Notes under the pieces: generated by a model
Databases searched by the model: none
What the model saw: only the letters and a program-made list of their open reading frames with translations
What the model was told of the DNA's origin: nothing
Program-made: the position numbers and the translations under genes
In this document: positions 32,488 through 44,204 of the stretch, piece after piece
Layout: each line of letters opens with the position of its first letter
How positions within the stretch are numbered: the first letter of the stretch is position 1
DNA from: Linum tenue
Taxonomy: Eukaryota > Streptophyta > Magnoliopsida > Malpighiales > Linaceae
Reading direction: 5' to 3'
Length of the DNA: 64,000 bases
NCBI GenBank assembly: GCA_946122785.1
Contig: CAMGYJ010000004.1
Span: 13,600,150-13,664,149 of the forward strand

Positions 32488-32890
32488 TAATTTCTATATC
32501 GGATAGTTCAAAATCTGTTTCTTCGATTGGTTCAAAACCACAATCGTAAGCTAATCTAAGGACTTCTTGTTTTCTAGTGTTAGTATTTTTCTTAGGACAT
32601 CTATTTGCGTAATGTCCTTCTTCGTTACATAACCAACATCTACAATTTGTTTTTCCTTTAGGACAGTATTCTTGTTGTCTTGATTTTTGTTTAAACTGTT
32701 TTCTATTTCTGAAATATTTATTCGGTTTTCTAAACCTATTTTTTCTATATTCCTTGTAAGGTATTTTTCTCCATTTTTTATAATTTCTATATTTTTTCCG
32801 AGTTTTAATGATCTTACGATCGTCGTTACACCCATACTTTCCAACTCTGTCCATTGTTTGTTCACAACAGAGTTTAATTTTAGCTTCTTT
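32429..32890 (-). pseudogene. Coat protein C-terminal part with zinc finger (shifted frame)
   Basis: From about 32890 to 32429 a very basic region (many Lys, Arg, Tyr) leads to a CCHC zinc knuckle, CWLCNEEGHYANRC, the hallmark of caulimovirid coat proteins, and then an acidic C-terminus. The first ATG in this frame is 32854. It is out of frame with the upstream coat protein ORF, which ends at 32893 inside an A-rich run. The two are most simply one coat protein gene split by a single-base indel, so no complete capsid protein can be made from this copy. A programmed shift cannot be excluded. Confidence 0.8.
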
Positions 32891-32892
32891 CT

Positions 32893-33831
32893 TTATTTTT
32901 CCTTATTGCAAGCTTGTTTATGCCATTCTTGTAAAACTAATATTCGTCCTCCTAATGTATTTGGTATCTCTTCTCTAGCCAAAGTTTCATTAAAGGCAGC
33001 TTCGACTTTTTCAGAGACATTAGGTGGTAATTTAGCATAGAGTAATTTATCCATCTCTTTTCTTATTGAAGGGGTGACTTGATAATAATGTGTTCTGAAT
33101 TCACAAATAAATGGTTCTAAGAAGCACATGTTGCAAATCCTAAGATTAGTTAAATGCCAAATAGCTTGTTGACTTATGGTTGTGTTTGGTTTATCTTCTC
33201 GAGGATGTCGTCCTAAGAATTCATGAGTTATTGCATTTAAGACTTTTTCAAAGGTATTCGTCGCATCCGTTGTCCCATATAACGTTGTCTTAGAAGGAAT
33301 ATCCATGTTGTTAAGATAATGATAAACTGCCCCAGTTGTTTTATATATTAAGAAATTAAACATTTCATTAGGGTGTAATTTCTTTAGATCTTCATTAGTT
33401 TGTATTAGTAATCCTGTTCGATTTTTCCAGTCTTCTAATTCTTTTAATGGGTTGGCGCAACAATCAAGATCTAATATATCAGGATTGTTAAAACTAGTGG
33501 TGGAATATTTTGGTATGTAAGATTGAGGTATTTTACTCCATCCTCCCCCTTTGCGAGGTGTATACGAATTTTTATATAAGTATTCATCAAAAAATAGTTG
33601 ACCATCTTTATAGTCATTAAAATCACGCTTTCGTGATGTTTCAGCTTGATCCTCAGTTTCAGTTTTCGTGTAATTTGTATTTGTGTAATTTTTATAGGGG
33701 TTTTCGTCACTACTATAGTCAAGAACTATTTTATCGTTTTCTATATTTTCTTCTATATCTGGTTCTGATTCAATAGTAATTGCGGCTAGTAAATCGTTTA
33801 ATTTATTAATCTGTTCGTCAATACTAGTCAT
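32893..33831 (-). pseudogene. Coat protein, N-terminal and core part (312 aa)
   Basis: Acidic N-terminus (residues 15-60), then the conserved caulimovirid capsid core around residues 100-300 (for example HPNEMFNFLIYKTTGAVYHY, THEFLGRHPRED, KLPPNVSEKVEAAF). The start overlaps the stop of the upstream 141-residue ORF as ATGA. The frame stops at 32893 just after an A-tract, while the zinc-finger end continues in another frame. Apart from this break the protein looks well conserved. Confidence 0.8.
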
Positions 33832-34253
33832 AGAAGTTTGTAGGGTGCCATGATAGTTAATGGGATAGGTTTTCCTGATTTATGTTCATTCAAATATTCT
33901 TTTATATCTTCAATTGTAATGCTTCTTTTATTATCTAATTTAATTATTATTTCTTGAAGTTTAATAATGATTTCCTTAAGATCTTCTACCGGTAATACTA
34001 TTTCCTTAGAATTTGGAGTTGTTTTTCCCATTGCTATTTCTCTTTGTTTTATATCCACTATTATATTGGTAATTGTATCCTTAGCGTGTTCTAAATCTGA
34101 ATATATATCTTTTTGTTTTTCATTACCTTGATATTCTAATATTGATTTTAATTGCTTATTATTGTCTTCTAATATATTTATTAGATTTTCTTGATATTCA
34201 TCTATTTTTCTTCCTAATTTTTCTAGTTTTATCGAAATATTTTCAGTAGCCAT
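33828..34253 (-). CDS. Virion-associated-like viral protein (141 aa)
   Basis: First ORF after the leader hairpin. The N-terminal half is a coiled coil (LEKLGRKIDEYQENLINILE and on to residue about 70); the C-terminal third is basic and proline-containing (HKSGKPIPL). This architecture, the size, and the position just before the coat protein fit the virion-associated protein of caulimovirids, a trimeric or tetrameric coiled coil that binds the capsid and the movement protein. No sequence motif proves it. Confidence 0.6.
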   Translation of the reverse strand: MATENISIKLEKLGRKIDEYQENLINILEDNNKQLKSILEYQGNEKQKDIYSDLEHAKDTITNIIVDIKQREIAMGKTTPNSKEIVLPVEDLKEIIIKLQEIIIKLDNKRSITIEDIKEYLNEHKSGKPIPLTIMAPYKLL

Positions 34254-34261
34254 AATTTGTC

Positions 34262-34365
34262 TATAAGGTGGATATTACTTCAGCCATTTTGGATACGAGT
34301 TAGTATCTGCTAACAAAAGGGCTTGTTAGCATTTTAACTTTTGCGCCTATTGAGTGATAGTTTCT
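34262..34365 (-). ncRNA. Right (3') arm of the predicted viral leader hairpin
   Basis: Complementary partner of 27265-27400 in the same strand (best block 34298-34318). It ends a few bases before the ATG of the first downstream ORF (34253), where ribosomes would land after a shunt. Outside it, 34366-34485 is AT-rich up to the 18-bp outer inverted repeat. Confidence 0.65.
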
Positions 34366-34734
34366 GTCACATCACAAAAACCATCCACGTATTGTTTTCG
34401 CTAAAAAAAATGATATATTCTAAACAATACATGTATAATATCAAATATCAATCTCACTAAAAACAATCACAACTTCCAACCATAAAATCATATTGTTATT
34501 TTACTGATTTTTAATGTAGACATTCCTGGCTATCGCTACAGTAGCCACTAGCCAGTAACAAAACTGTCAGCTCTCGTCTTAAGACTTTTAACTCTTAACC
34601 CAACCATAGTAGTATTCACTAACCAGTAACCAACCACTCTCTTCTCCAGTTTTCTCCATCGCGTCTCCCGATAGGCCGCCCTTCCTGGAAAGCACGGACA
34701 CCAGAAAACCAGATCAGTTCCTTCTCCTGTGACA

Positions 34735-37208
34735 ATGGCGGAAGCTGCAACCACCACTCCTCTCTCTCTCTCCGAGGTAACTCCCTCATCACTTTCTCAG
34801 CCTCTCCGCCTCGTTTATTCTTGCTCTCAATTTTCTGTCTATTGGAATCGTCCAGGGCTCGTACCAGTTTCGATCTATCGACCTTCTTTCCCTGTTGTTT
34901 ATCGTTGCTCTGGTTTCTGCTCGGCGCTTTGATCTTCCATTCCTATATTTCCTTCTAAAGCGTTTCCGATTTCCGTTTCCAATGGTTCCAAATACGTACC
35001 GGCTCGTCGAAGATTTTCTATGAAGGAGATCGAAGTGTTTGATACATCGGTTGGTTTCTTATTGTGACATCTTGAGAGGCTTATCGGTTCTGGCGGTGTT
35101 ATCATATGGCTGATTGTGAGATTCGTTCCTGTAGGCTCATGCTTCTCAAGGAACGTCTTTGTGTTCTATAAAAATGTAGGATTTAGTTGAACGCAGCAAC
35201 TCTAGGTGAAGGAATGTTGCTTCAATCTTTAGCTACAGTAGTTGAGATTGATGGTTGTCCTGTTCTAAGGAAAAATCTTCTCGCTTTTTGATGCATTGAC
35301 TGGTTTCTTGTTATCCCTTCTTGAGTGTTTTGATAGACTGATTGGAAGTTCTGTTAGAATAGGCTAATGCTTGTTAAGTTACTTTCCAGGGACTGTATTT
35401 TGTCGTTTAGAAATTACCGATCGAGTTGAGCGTTGCTTTGGAGTTTGGATGGACTAAATTCTGTTGGTGTAGAAATGTTGCTGTTAGAGATAAAGAACAT
35501 CTGGCATTGATTGTATAATACATATGCCTCGGTTTATTAGTGTGTAAGTGAGAAAAGATTACAGAGAAATGACTGTATCCAGCCACTAAGCAATAGTTGA
35601 GTTCGTATGCTTGAAAAGAAATCTTGGATTCCGATTCTTTGCTGAAGCTTATTAGTTTTATTTCGTCTAGTGAGGAAATGAGTTCGTACCATCATTAATG
35701 CAAGGATTCTGCCTGAATTTTTTCTCTGTTGACACTGATCTTCGTTGAACTAGTTTAGGCTACCCTACACACTCTTTGTGTTATTTGACTAAAGAACATC
35801 TACCTAATTTTATGCATACGGAATACTTGAGTTGGAATTTTATGTTGATTCTAAGTTACAGAGCGGGCCTATAAAGACACCTTTCTAGCAACTTAAGCGC
35901 TCCTTCTCTTTTTCGTGCGAAGAATTGTAACAGTTCAAGTGTTTTCAGTTGATATATCTGTGATGTAGGCTTGCCTTACCATATAATATCAGTTTGACTC
36001 TCTCTACACATTGAAATGCAGCAATACTTGTTGAAGGAGAAAGAGGAGAAGCCAGTTGTTGATGCCAAGCCTGTGGAAGTTAAAGAAGAATTAGCTCCTG
36101 CTCCTGCTGTTTCTGAGGAATCTGTTGCAGAGAAAGCTGTAGAGATAGGTGAAGCCGTCGTTGAGAAAGCGGTTGAAATAACAGACGCTGTCACAGAGAG
36201 TAAAACTGAAGATACCCCTGCTGCTACAGAAGAATCTACTGAAAATATTCCTGCTGCTGCAGAAACCACCTCTGAAGATGTTCCTCCTGCTTCATCTGAA
36301 CAGAACTCCGGAACGGAAGAAGTTGCTGAGGAGGCCCCTGAAATAAAGGTTTGACCGTACTATCACCATTCTTTTCATCGATGAAATAATTCCATGAAAT
36401 ATGATTGTTCTCTTACATCTTTGTCTGTCGCGCGTGTCTGATTATGCTATTAACAGCTTGAGACTGCACCAGCGGATTTCCGTTTTCCCACCACAAACCA
36501 AACAAGACACTGCTTTACCCGTTATATTGAGTACCATCGGTAAGGGGAATTCTGTGTGTGGTTCTTGAGCTTCAGATGTTGCTTATTAATTCCTTAAATG
36601 GTGTATTTAACTCCCGCTGGTGCTTGTCTTGTCATTGAAATTTTTGCAATATGTTTAAGATGCGTGGCTGCTAAAGGAGAAGACGCTCAGGACTGCCAGA
36701 AGTTTGCGAAATATTACCGTTCACTTTGCCCCAGCGAATGGGTATGTGACTCTTAAGAACTTTCACTTCCCAATAACTATGATGATTAGTTTCATGGTTG
36801 ATGCGAACTCAGAGAATCTTTATCTGGAAGGAGTGTTATCTAGTTAGGATAGTGATTACTGAAAGAGCTCTGCTGTTGATTGGAGTAGCCCACTGAATGT
36901 TAGGCTGCTCCAGTTGGAAGGCTGAGTCTATTTTAGTAAATAAGTAGGCATAATTGGCAGAACAACAAAGTTGAAACAGAGACTTAATTCTCTTCAGCTT
37001 ATAATCCCAGTTGGTACCTTGATCTAGTTATCACTGGATAGTGGCATAACATTGTCTGCACATGTTTCGATCTTTCAAATTTGTTGGTTAACAATGATTA
37101 TCTACATACTTCGGTGTTGAAGCTAATTTTGTGGCATTTTGATGGATTTCACAGGTTGATAGATGGAATGAGCAGAGGGAGAATGGTACCTTCCCTGGTC
37201 CTCTTTAA
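34735..37208 (+). CDS. COX6B: Cytochrome c oxidase subunit 6b, long plant form (five exons)
   Basis: Nuclear-encoded subunit of mitochondrial complex IV on the intermembrane-space side, near the cytochrome c docking site. Exons are 34735-34776, 36022-36348, 36457-36539, 36660-36741 and 37155-37208 (TAA). All borders are GT-AG and phases agree, giving about 195 residues. Exon 2 encodes the acidic, Ala/Glu/Val-rich extension typical of the long plant isoform (KPVVDAKPVEVKEEL, AVEIGEAVVEKAVEI). Exons 3-5 hold the conserved domain: DFRFPTTNQTRHC, then the twin CX9C and CX10C cysteine motifs (CFTRYIEYHRC, CQKFAKYYRSLC), and PSEWVDRWNEQRENGTFPG. Imported without cleavage and folded by the Mia40 pathway in known homologues. 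Intron 1 is 1245 nt. The gene looks intact. Confidence 0.95.
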
Positions 37209-37945
37209 ATGGGAAGCTCTGAATAGGCATATCGGGTGCTAGTTCATTTCTGTAAGACTTTAGTTCGGAATCCTTGGTAGGGACTACGTATCTGAATGTG
37301 AGAGGCAATAATAAAAAATTTTGGCGGGTGATATTCAAACTTGGAGTGCAAACATGGACCTAACACTGCTCAAGACACGAGAGGTGCACTTGCTCTCATC
37401 ATCTTTACATTGTGAGAGAATTTTTCATGTATCAAAATGACTTGTTACAATCTAAAGGAAGAATGGGTGATGCAGAATTATTTGCGTAATTAAAGATCTA
37501 TGCTGCTTGCTGCCTCTCTCCTGTTAGACTCTGGCAATGCAGTATGCTTGTACTAGGATTTTGGTTGTTTACCTGGGTGGAGAATTCATAGTGGCTGTCT
37601 CTCATGTGTTGATCTATTTGTGGTGTCATTTTTCAGTTTGATTGATCTCTATTCATTGTCTATGCTTTGCTTTGAGGTCTGGGATTAGTGCTTTAATCAG
37701 GATCTGTGCTGCTGCTCTTGTGAATGAAGATAGAGCAACAGTAGGATATTGTAAGGAAGTCCATAGCCTCAAAGGAGTCCTCAATCGTTGTTGCAGAATG
37801 CCGGATAGAGACTGATGAAGAGAAACAATGTAAAAAAGGAAGAAAAAGGTCTGGTCCTAATTGTGGAAGACAAACCCTCGGGTGATCTCGAGTCACCCAA
37901 ACAGGCGGAGATGAACGGCCAACTTTTAGCTCCTTAGAGTTCTTG
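37209..37945 (+). other. 3' flank of COX6B, no gene
   Basis: Probably the 3' UTR at first (an AATAAT-type signal lies near 37305-37315), then intergenic. No coding region recognised. Confidence 0.5.
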
Positions 37946-38800
37946 CAGGGATGGGCAAAATGTCACTTAGCCACCGCCATACATGTGGGTAGGGGTCTAG
38001 GGGACCAGGGGTGGTGCATGGTCGGTTTTGGTTTAACCGAAAATCAAAAATTCGGTTATCGCTTAAATCGAGCCATTTCTTGTGCTGCCGTCCACCGACA
38101 TAGAGGGACGCCACGACTAACCAACACCGACCGGTCGGTTATCAGTTTTTGGTTTGGTTAGCCGTGGTAACCGGAATGTTGATTGTCGGTTCAGTTTTGA
38201 CAGGAAAACTGACCGGTAACCGATCGGAAACGGTAAAAAAACAGTAAACCTGTCTAAACTTAAAGGCTCAAACCTACATTTCTACATCTAAATCACCCAA
38301 AGTAAAATCTCAATGCCTTTTGCATGGAAAATACATCTAAATCAACCAATCAATGTCTCAAATTCATTAATTCAACAACATAAAAAAATTATAAACTCCA
38401 CAATTCACAAATCACAATAGATCCTCCAAATAGCAACAACAAGTCAACAACACATCATCATCATTCATGACTTATCAACAGTAGGAGAAGAACCAACATC
38501 TGCATAACTCTGTTCTTTCAATCGACCCAAGAAGTTATGACCATAATCGTCATATCCATCTTTCTCATACTCTTCCTCTGACACTACTTCTTCATCCTCC
38601 TGCTCATTCTCCACTGGAATGTTGAGACTTGCATCTGCATTGGCAACATTGTTAGTATCACTTGCACTTTTCATTCTAGACTGGAAAGTTGCATTAACTG
38701 AGTAAGAAAAAAGGAAACAAAATGTTTGGACATTCATACATTGAAATTAGATGGAATGAAATAGTGAAAACATGAACAACAAGTATTTAAGAGAGTTTTA
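37946..38800. mobile_element. Possible hAT-derived sequence
   Basis: Starts CAGGGATGGGCAAAATG at 37946, like hAT terminal repeats, followed by GC-alternating 'cggttatcg/ggttttggtt' repeats (38020-38220) common near hAT ends. A minus-strand open frame at 38465-38737 encodes an acidic peptide (EDEEVVSEEEYEKDGYDDYG) of unknown origin. I find neither the other terminus nor a transposase, so this is tentative. Confidence 0.35.
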
Positions 38801-39786
38801 GAACTCACCACTTTCCAAATCCAAATTATCTTCATCGTTTTCCTTCTCGTCAATCTCTCTGGATTCGGTAGTTGGATACCTTATCCAACCCTTAGCACAA
38901 ATCAATTCCTCCATCATTGTATCGTTCAATGAGGACCTGAATGGACTACCCCCTTTAAAATTTTTCTAGAAATAATCCCTTCAAAATCGACCATTTTTCC
39001 TAATTATTTTTGTCTTGAATGAATTTTTCACCTAACTTGAACCCCTTTAAAAATTCGGATAACAATTTTCCCATGTCAATCAGAAGAACCAAGATCATGG
39101 AAAATTATCAAACTCTTAAAAACACTTCGGAAGGATTTTTATTTAAATAAAATCTTCATTCTTCCAATTTCTGAAAATAGTAATTTATCTTCAAAAATCC
39201 CCAAATTAAATTGAAAACATCTCCTAGACCCCCTCAATTTATAAAATTGCTAAACCCAGAAACCAACACCCACAAAGGCTCGAAACAATTTAAAACATCC
39301 AAAAATACGTTTCTGCAAATTTCCGGCAACTTTAGTGACCACCCAAAATCTGTCACTAAAAGCCTGTAAAGTCTGTTGCTAAAAATCCAGAATTGCATCC
39401 TCACGAAAAATCACCAAATCGATTGATCTAACTCAAAGGAATCGAGTTCTCTTACTTCTAGAACGTGCCTAGGATTAGATTGGATGACCCGGGATGTTGA
39501 TATACTCGTTGATCGATGTTCAAACCCTCAAACCTTACAGCAAACGCTATAGTAGAAAAAAAATACGAGTTTCGGAATAGATTACCGATGAATCGAGTTT
39601 GGAATCGCGAAATGGTTCGTGATCCTTGCGCCATTCAAAGTTAGGAACCATTTGTTGATTGATCTTTTTGTTTGCTAGCTTGTTTGTTGGTGGTGGTTTG
39701 AAACCATTTGAACCAAGTTAGAGCTCCCAGTGCAGGGGAGCTTTGAATAATAGAGAAACTAGCCCATTATTTGTTTGAACTTTGCT
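38801..39786. other. Intergenic, no gene recognised
   Basis: AT-rich; a few fragments such as 'tctctggattcgg' around 38850 and CCAA-rich stretches near 39200. No supported coding region. Confidence 0.5.
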
Positions 39787-41685
39787 ACGTGACTTGCAAG
39801 TCACCGTAACTTGCACAAATAGGTCGACTGAAAGATAATAATGGTCAACCGAATCTACTGTTTCCGTTTTGTGATGTTCAACAACGCGATTGACCTTGTA
39901 CATCAAATGGTCGACCTCTTTGGAAAGTGCACAATACAAAAGGCCAACCTCATTCTTAAAACGGCCAACCATGTGTATTAAAAGGTTGACCTCATTTTTG
40001 AAAATGCCGACCTCTATTGAGTTAACTTATCATAAACAAACTCGAAATTATATCCGCGAATAGTAGAAAAGGTCGACCTATCAAGAACGTGGTCGACCGC
40101 TTACACCGTATCCTTATTGGATAAAGATTCCAACACTAGAAAGGCAACTCTAACTTGCCTACCATTTAACTCACCCTAATCTCACCCTAAATATCTATAT
40201 ATAAGAATATATGTCACCTTCACCGCCACTCAAAACCAGTGGGAAGAGAATCGATGCTTTCAATGCTTGGAATGAAACTCATTTCTTGAGAACACAACAA
40301 ATACAGACTGTATGTGGTCTTGCTAAAGAGGAAGTTGTTGAAGATCACAATAGGCCAACTATTCGCCATCTGTCAGTTACAACCAGTGTTCTTCACCATA
40401 TGCTCTCCTACAACATTCTACCAAAGGGTGGACATCGGGAGGAAGTGACCTACTTTGACATGGAGCTTGTCACCAACCTACTTTCACATGAGCAGGTTAA
40501 CTTGCCATATTTATTCTATAAACACATGCTTGTTGTTGCAGAGAATTCAAATAGGAATATTCCCTATGGGATGATCTTGACTTTGCTATTTGAGCATTTT
40601 GGTGTGGATTTAAGTGGTGAGGTTGGCTTACGAGTCACAAGCATGAGTTCTATAAGTTACATTTCAGAAAGAAGATGGGATTGGAGATGCACGATGGTGT
40701 GTATGTCCGAGCATACAATTATCATGTAGTCCAGGATGATGATGAAGAGCTCGGAGACGAGCGAATGGCGCAACCACAAAGTTCAACTCCACCAGTCACC
40801 CTCGATGCTATATGGAACCACATGAATGACATGGCCGATTACATGGGGCAGATATCCATCCAGATGAGAACACTACAGGTGATTGTAATAGAGATGCGAG
40901 ATGAATTCTGATCTTTTAGTGGAAGATACATGCATCCCACTACATCCGACTACCATAATGCTTGCAACACCAATGAGGAAAATGCGGATGAGTAAGAGGA
41001 GAGGGGAGGGGAGAGGTTTAGGAACTCCACGATTTTAGATTGTGTTTTTTTTGTTGTGAAAGTTGTTAAGTCTTAAAGAAGATTTGGTTTGAAGCAACTA
41101 TGATCGTGGATTGATATTAAGCCATTGTAGTTTTCGATTTTAGGTATGTGTGAACAATTGTGAGGTGTGTTTTATTGTATTTGGTGTTAGTGTGCTAAGT
41201 TCTTATGAATTTATGGTTTCTTACTATTATGATTGTGGATGGAATCTGTTGGTTCAATCGTAATTTTTACGACCAAACAAAGTACGCACATAAACGAAAA
41301 ATTCAATGGTCATAGGCTGATTTTACTTAAGCGGTCGACCTTTTACTATTTACGATCGATCGAAAAACCAACACTTTTGTCTGCGTTTCACTTCAAGGGG
41401 GATGGATGGATAGTAGTTTAGTCTTCTTCTATCTGGTCGACCATGTCTATGTTATGGTCGAACATTTCGGTAATGACTACCATCAAGTGGTCAATCTCCT
41501 TTCGTTTATGACCCACCATTTTGCTTATGAGTACATTGAAAAGTCGACCGCTTTTGCATTGTGGTCGACCATTTAATGGTTGACCGTGATTTTCCATAAG
41601 AGTGACCACGATGGTGTAACCGGTCGACCGCAATTAATCATATGTCGACCGAATTGTGCAAGTTATGGTAACTTGCAAGGCACCA
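39787..41685. mobile_element. Non-autonomous DNA transposon with long inverted ends
   Basis: Left end (about 39787) and right end (about 41685, reversed) share GACTTGCAAGTCACCGTAAC / GCCTTGCAAGTTACCATAAC and continue to GGTCGAC, about 41 bp with few mismatches. Inside each end, short GGTCGACC/GGTTGACC boxes repeat many times (39815-40095 and 41330-41650). The 1.9-kb body holds a plant-transposon-type ORF but no transposase. The flanks show no clear 8- or 9-bp duplication, so the superfamily (MULE or other) is unresolved and the ends may be off by a few bases. Confidence 0.7.
40211..40911 (+). pseudogene. Putative plant-transposon protein, frameshifted
   Basis: Two overlapping frames, 40211-40729 and 40675-40911, form one message. 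The first reads RHLSVTTSVLHHMLSYNILPKG, MELVTNLLSHEQVNLPYLFYK and NIPYGMILTLLFEHFGVDL, the pattern of the 'putative plant transposon' domain that accompanies ATHILA-type proteins. The second continues MGLEMHDGVYVRAYNYHVV with an acidic stretch and a helical end (IQMRTLQVIVIEMRDEF). The frame change is near 40642. Its job is unknown; the gene was probably picked up by the surrounding element. Confidence 0.6.
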
Positions 41686-41689
41686 TAGG

Positions 41690-43438
41690 CATACCCTTTG
41701 TTTATGTCTAGTAGTTTACAACAATATGATACATACTAAATATTTTGTTATGACTAGATTTGTATGATACACAATAGAAAAGAATGTGGAAATCAAGTAT
41801 CAGAAAACAGTATGAAAACAGGTTTTCATATTTAAAATTCAGTTTTAGACTTTATAAACATTCTCAGCTAAACAAGTTTTCTCAAGATTTTGTTTCTTAG
41901 GAAACGATAGATTCATTTTCATTTTCTGTTGCCCCAACCATAAGGAGTTTAGGGAATTTAATTTGTTGGTGCATATTGACATTACTGCCCCTCCGAAAAT
42001 TGAGGGTTGCTTTCGGGTGGCTGATGTGGCAAAATTCATATTCATATCTTGTATATATATATTGGTGGATTCAATTAAAATGACCTTTAATATAAGCATC
42101 AGCTCTCTTGTTTTCAAGCTTTCAAATGTAAGGTCTCACTCAGGAATCAGTTTGGCATTTTCTTTGGGGGTAGAATGAGGGACACTAGGTCTGTCTTTTG
42201 TTTCTATACTGACCATAAAATCTGTGATGCCAAGAGAATTTTCTTATTTCTAAGTAATCAACTAGAAAGTTAAAATCACCTATCATCCTGGTATCCAACT
42301 GAATCAAAATAAGTATGGCCGAGGAAAATTCAAGCGATGCTCCTTTTGTTGGAAATGAACAGTTTTGGAAGTTATAAGTGAAGTCTCAAATGCTACACTG
42401 GTCGGTAGAGTATTACAAAAGGAACATAAGAATACATTTCTCTCTTAATAATGTACCACTTGGGATGACTCACTTTTGTGGGAGAGGGAGAACCTAAAGG
42501 ACCTTCATACCACACATGCAAATGGGTGGGTTGAGTTGGTCCGATTGAGACTATAACTTTTTGGAGAAATTATGAATTAATTATCTTATTCTTTTTCTTA
42601 TACAAAATGAAAAACATTGAGGATAATTAGCACCATAACGCGTTTTAATTACAAAAGCAACTATTGTGATTTATTCACCGCGAAGATGATATTCGAAGGG
42701 TTTTTCGGATCCTATATATAGTCAACTCCAAACCCTCTAGACAGAAAATCTCGAGGTCTCAGTTGTGGTTTCGCACAAGCTGAGAGTAACAAAGATTGGT
42801 TGTTTTATTCTGGAGGAAACCGACTGATAGTCTGTCGTGCACATTACGAGGCAGTGCCACGAACGTTTTAAAGAGAACGATCTGGTCTGGGACTCAGCCA
42901 AATTAGGTATTCGTAGTTTCAATTGTTCGGTTTTTAACAACTTTTGGTTGATTTTTCCCGAACCCTACCAAGATGTTAATCGGTTTGGTGCAACTTTGGT
43001 ATTTTAACTATCTGCACCAATCCCACCCTAAAATGTGCTACAACTATAATGTCGACCAATGTTTTGAAATCGTACCCTATCGTCCAGTAATACTAGGTAA
43101 CGGGGAGCAGAGACAAATCTCGAAGATAAGAGCTGAGCAGAGAAATCGCAAGATGGGGAACTCAAATCTCGAAGAAAGGAGTTTCCGTTAGCTTGTTCGT
43201 TCGAAATGATAGACTTCTGATTTCCCGCTTTCTGTCGAACTATTTATGGGGCTGCGCAACGTGGATGAAGCGAACGACCATGATTTATCTCTCTTTACCT
43301 GGTCAGTATCGGACGGCTTCCACCCTGTTAATTTGTGTTTTTTTCTCCGGATATCTAACGGTTTGGATTTAATCCTGGGCCACCACTTCGGATCGCTGAA
43401 CTCCATATCTCGCTTCCTATTGGGTCGAATTTTTGTAA
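41690..43438. other. Intergenic, no gene recognised
   Basis: Short open frames only. The stretch 42660-43200 has no recognisable homology. It ends in the left target duplication AAAGAGATT (43439-43447). Confidence 0.5.
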
Positions 43439-44204
43439 AAAGAGATTGGCCAATACTACGGTGCCGCCATAAAAAGTGCGGCACCGGTGCCGCCACTTCT
43501 GATTGGTCCACGTAATCAATGATGTGGCACTGGCTATAATTTTATAAAGCCAAGCCCAACCAATTAGCCGACCCAAAACGACCCATTGGTCCAAATGAAT
43601 ATGAATGGGATCCGTTAATTCGAAGTTTCATTAGTTTTCGTTTAGCTACAACCCACAAACTGGAGAAAAGCAAAACGTCCTAAACAACACGTCGGCGTCT
43701 TCCTCGATCATTCTCTCCAGCGAACTGTCCCTAATCACCACCGGCCACCTTTCCATCGTCGATCCAATCCCCATTGTGTGCAAAACGACTCTACTAAGCT
43801 CCTTCATCGTTTCCTCCTTGTACATTTATACTGTATGACAAAGAGGAACAAATCCCTGGTTCCGAGCGGCCCCTGTATTTGTCGAAGTGCTCTGCCGACA
43901 CAGATAATCCAAAGCTGAAGAAAGGTAGAGTCTCCCTCCCTGCCTTACCCCTCGCTCTTCACCCTCCTTGTTCGAATCGTCGAAACCAAAATGCGAAGTT
44001 CCTTGGTGCCTAGAGACTTCGCCTAACGAATCTGAAGGATTCCGGTAATTCGGAACTAGGTCAATTATTGGGTTCGTTTTGGTGCCAAATTTAGCTTAGT
44101 TTTCTTTTTCCTCTAAAATTTTATGTCAAAGATGCTGCAATGGATGCTTGTGTTGCGAATTTTCCCTTTCCCTTGTTGTGTTTACAAAGTAGTAGGGACT
44201 TGGT

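Larger units (their letters stand above)
27129..34485 (-). mobile_element. Integrated soymovirus-like pararetrovirus (Caulimoviridae), nearly complete
   Basis: All core functions of a caulimovirid lie on the minus strand: virion-associated-like protein, coat protein, polymerase, transactivator, promoter, movement protein, small ORF, tRNA-Met primer-binding site. Placing the promoter before the movement protein and the primer-binding site after the small ORF matches, as I recall it, the Soymovirus layout rather than that of Caulimovirus. The span of about 7.3 kb is close to one full circular genome, opened within the leader. The outer ends carry an 18-bp perfect inverted repeat (27136-27153 and 34462-34479). 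Only the coat protein frame is clearly broken, so the insertion looks fairly young or the copy has been conserved. Confidence 0.9.

Noticed and set aside
32551..32865. 104-codon minus-strand frame overlapping the coat protein end
   Set aside because: Shadow of the zinc-finger frame, which carries the CCHC motif.
34729..34932. 67-codon frame over COX6B exon 1
   Set aside because: Reads into intron 1; only 34735-34776 is coding.
43188..43594. Overlapping frames across the left MULE border
   Set aside because: Cross the target duplication and differ between the two inverted arms, so not conserved.
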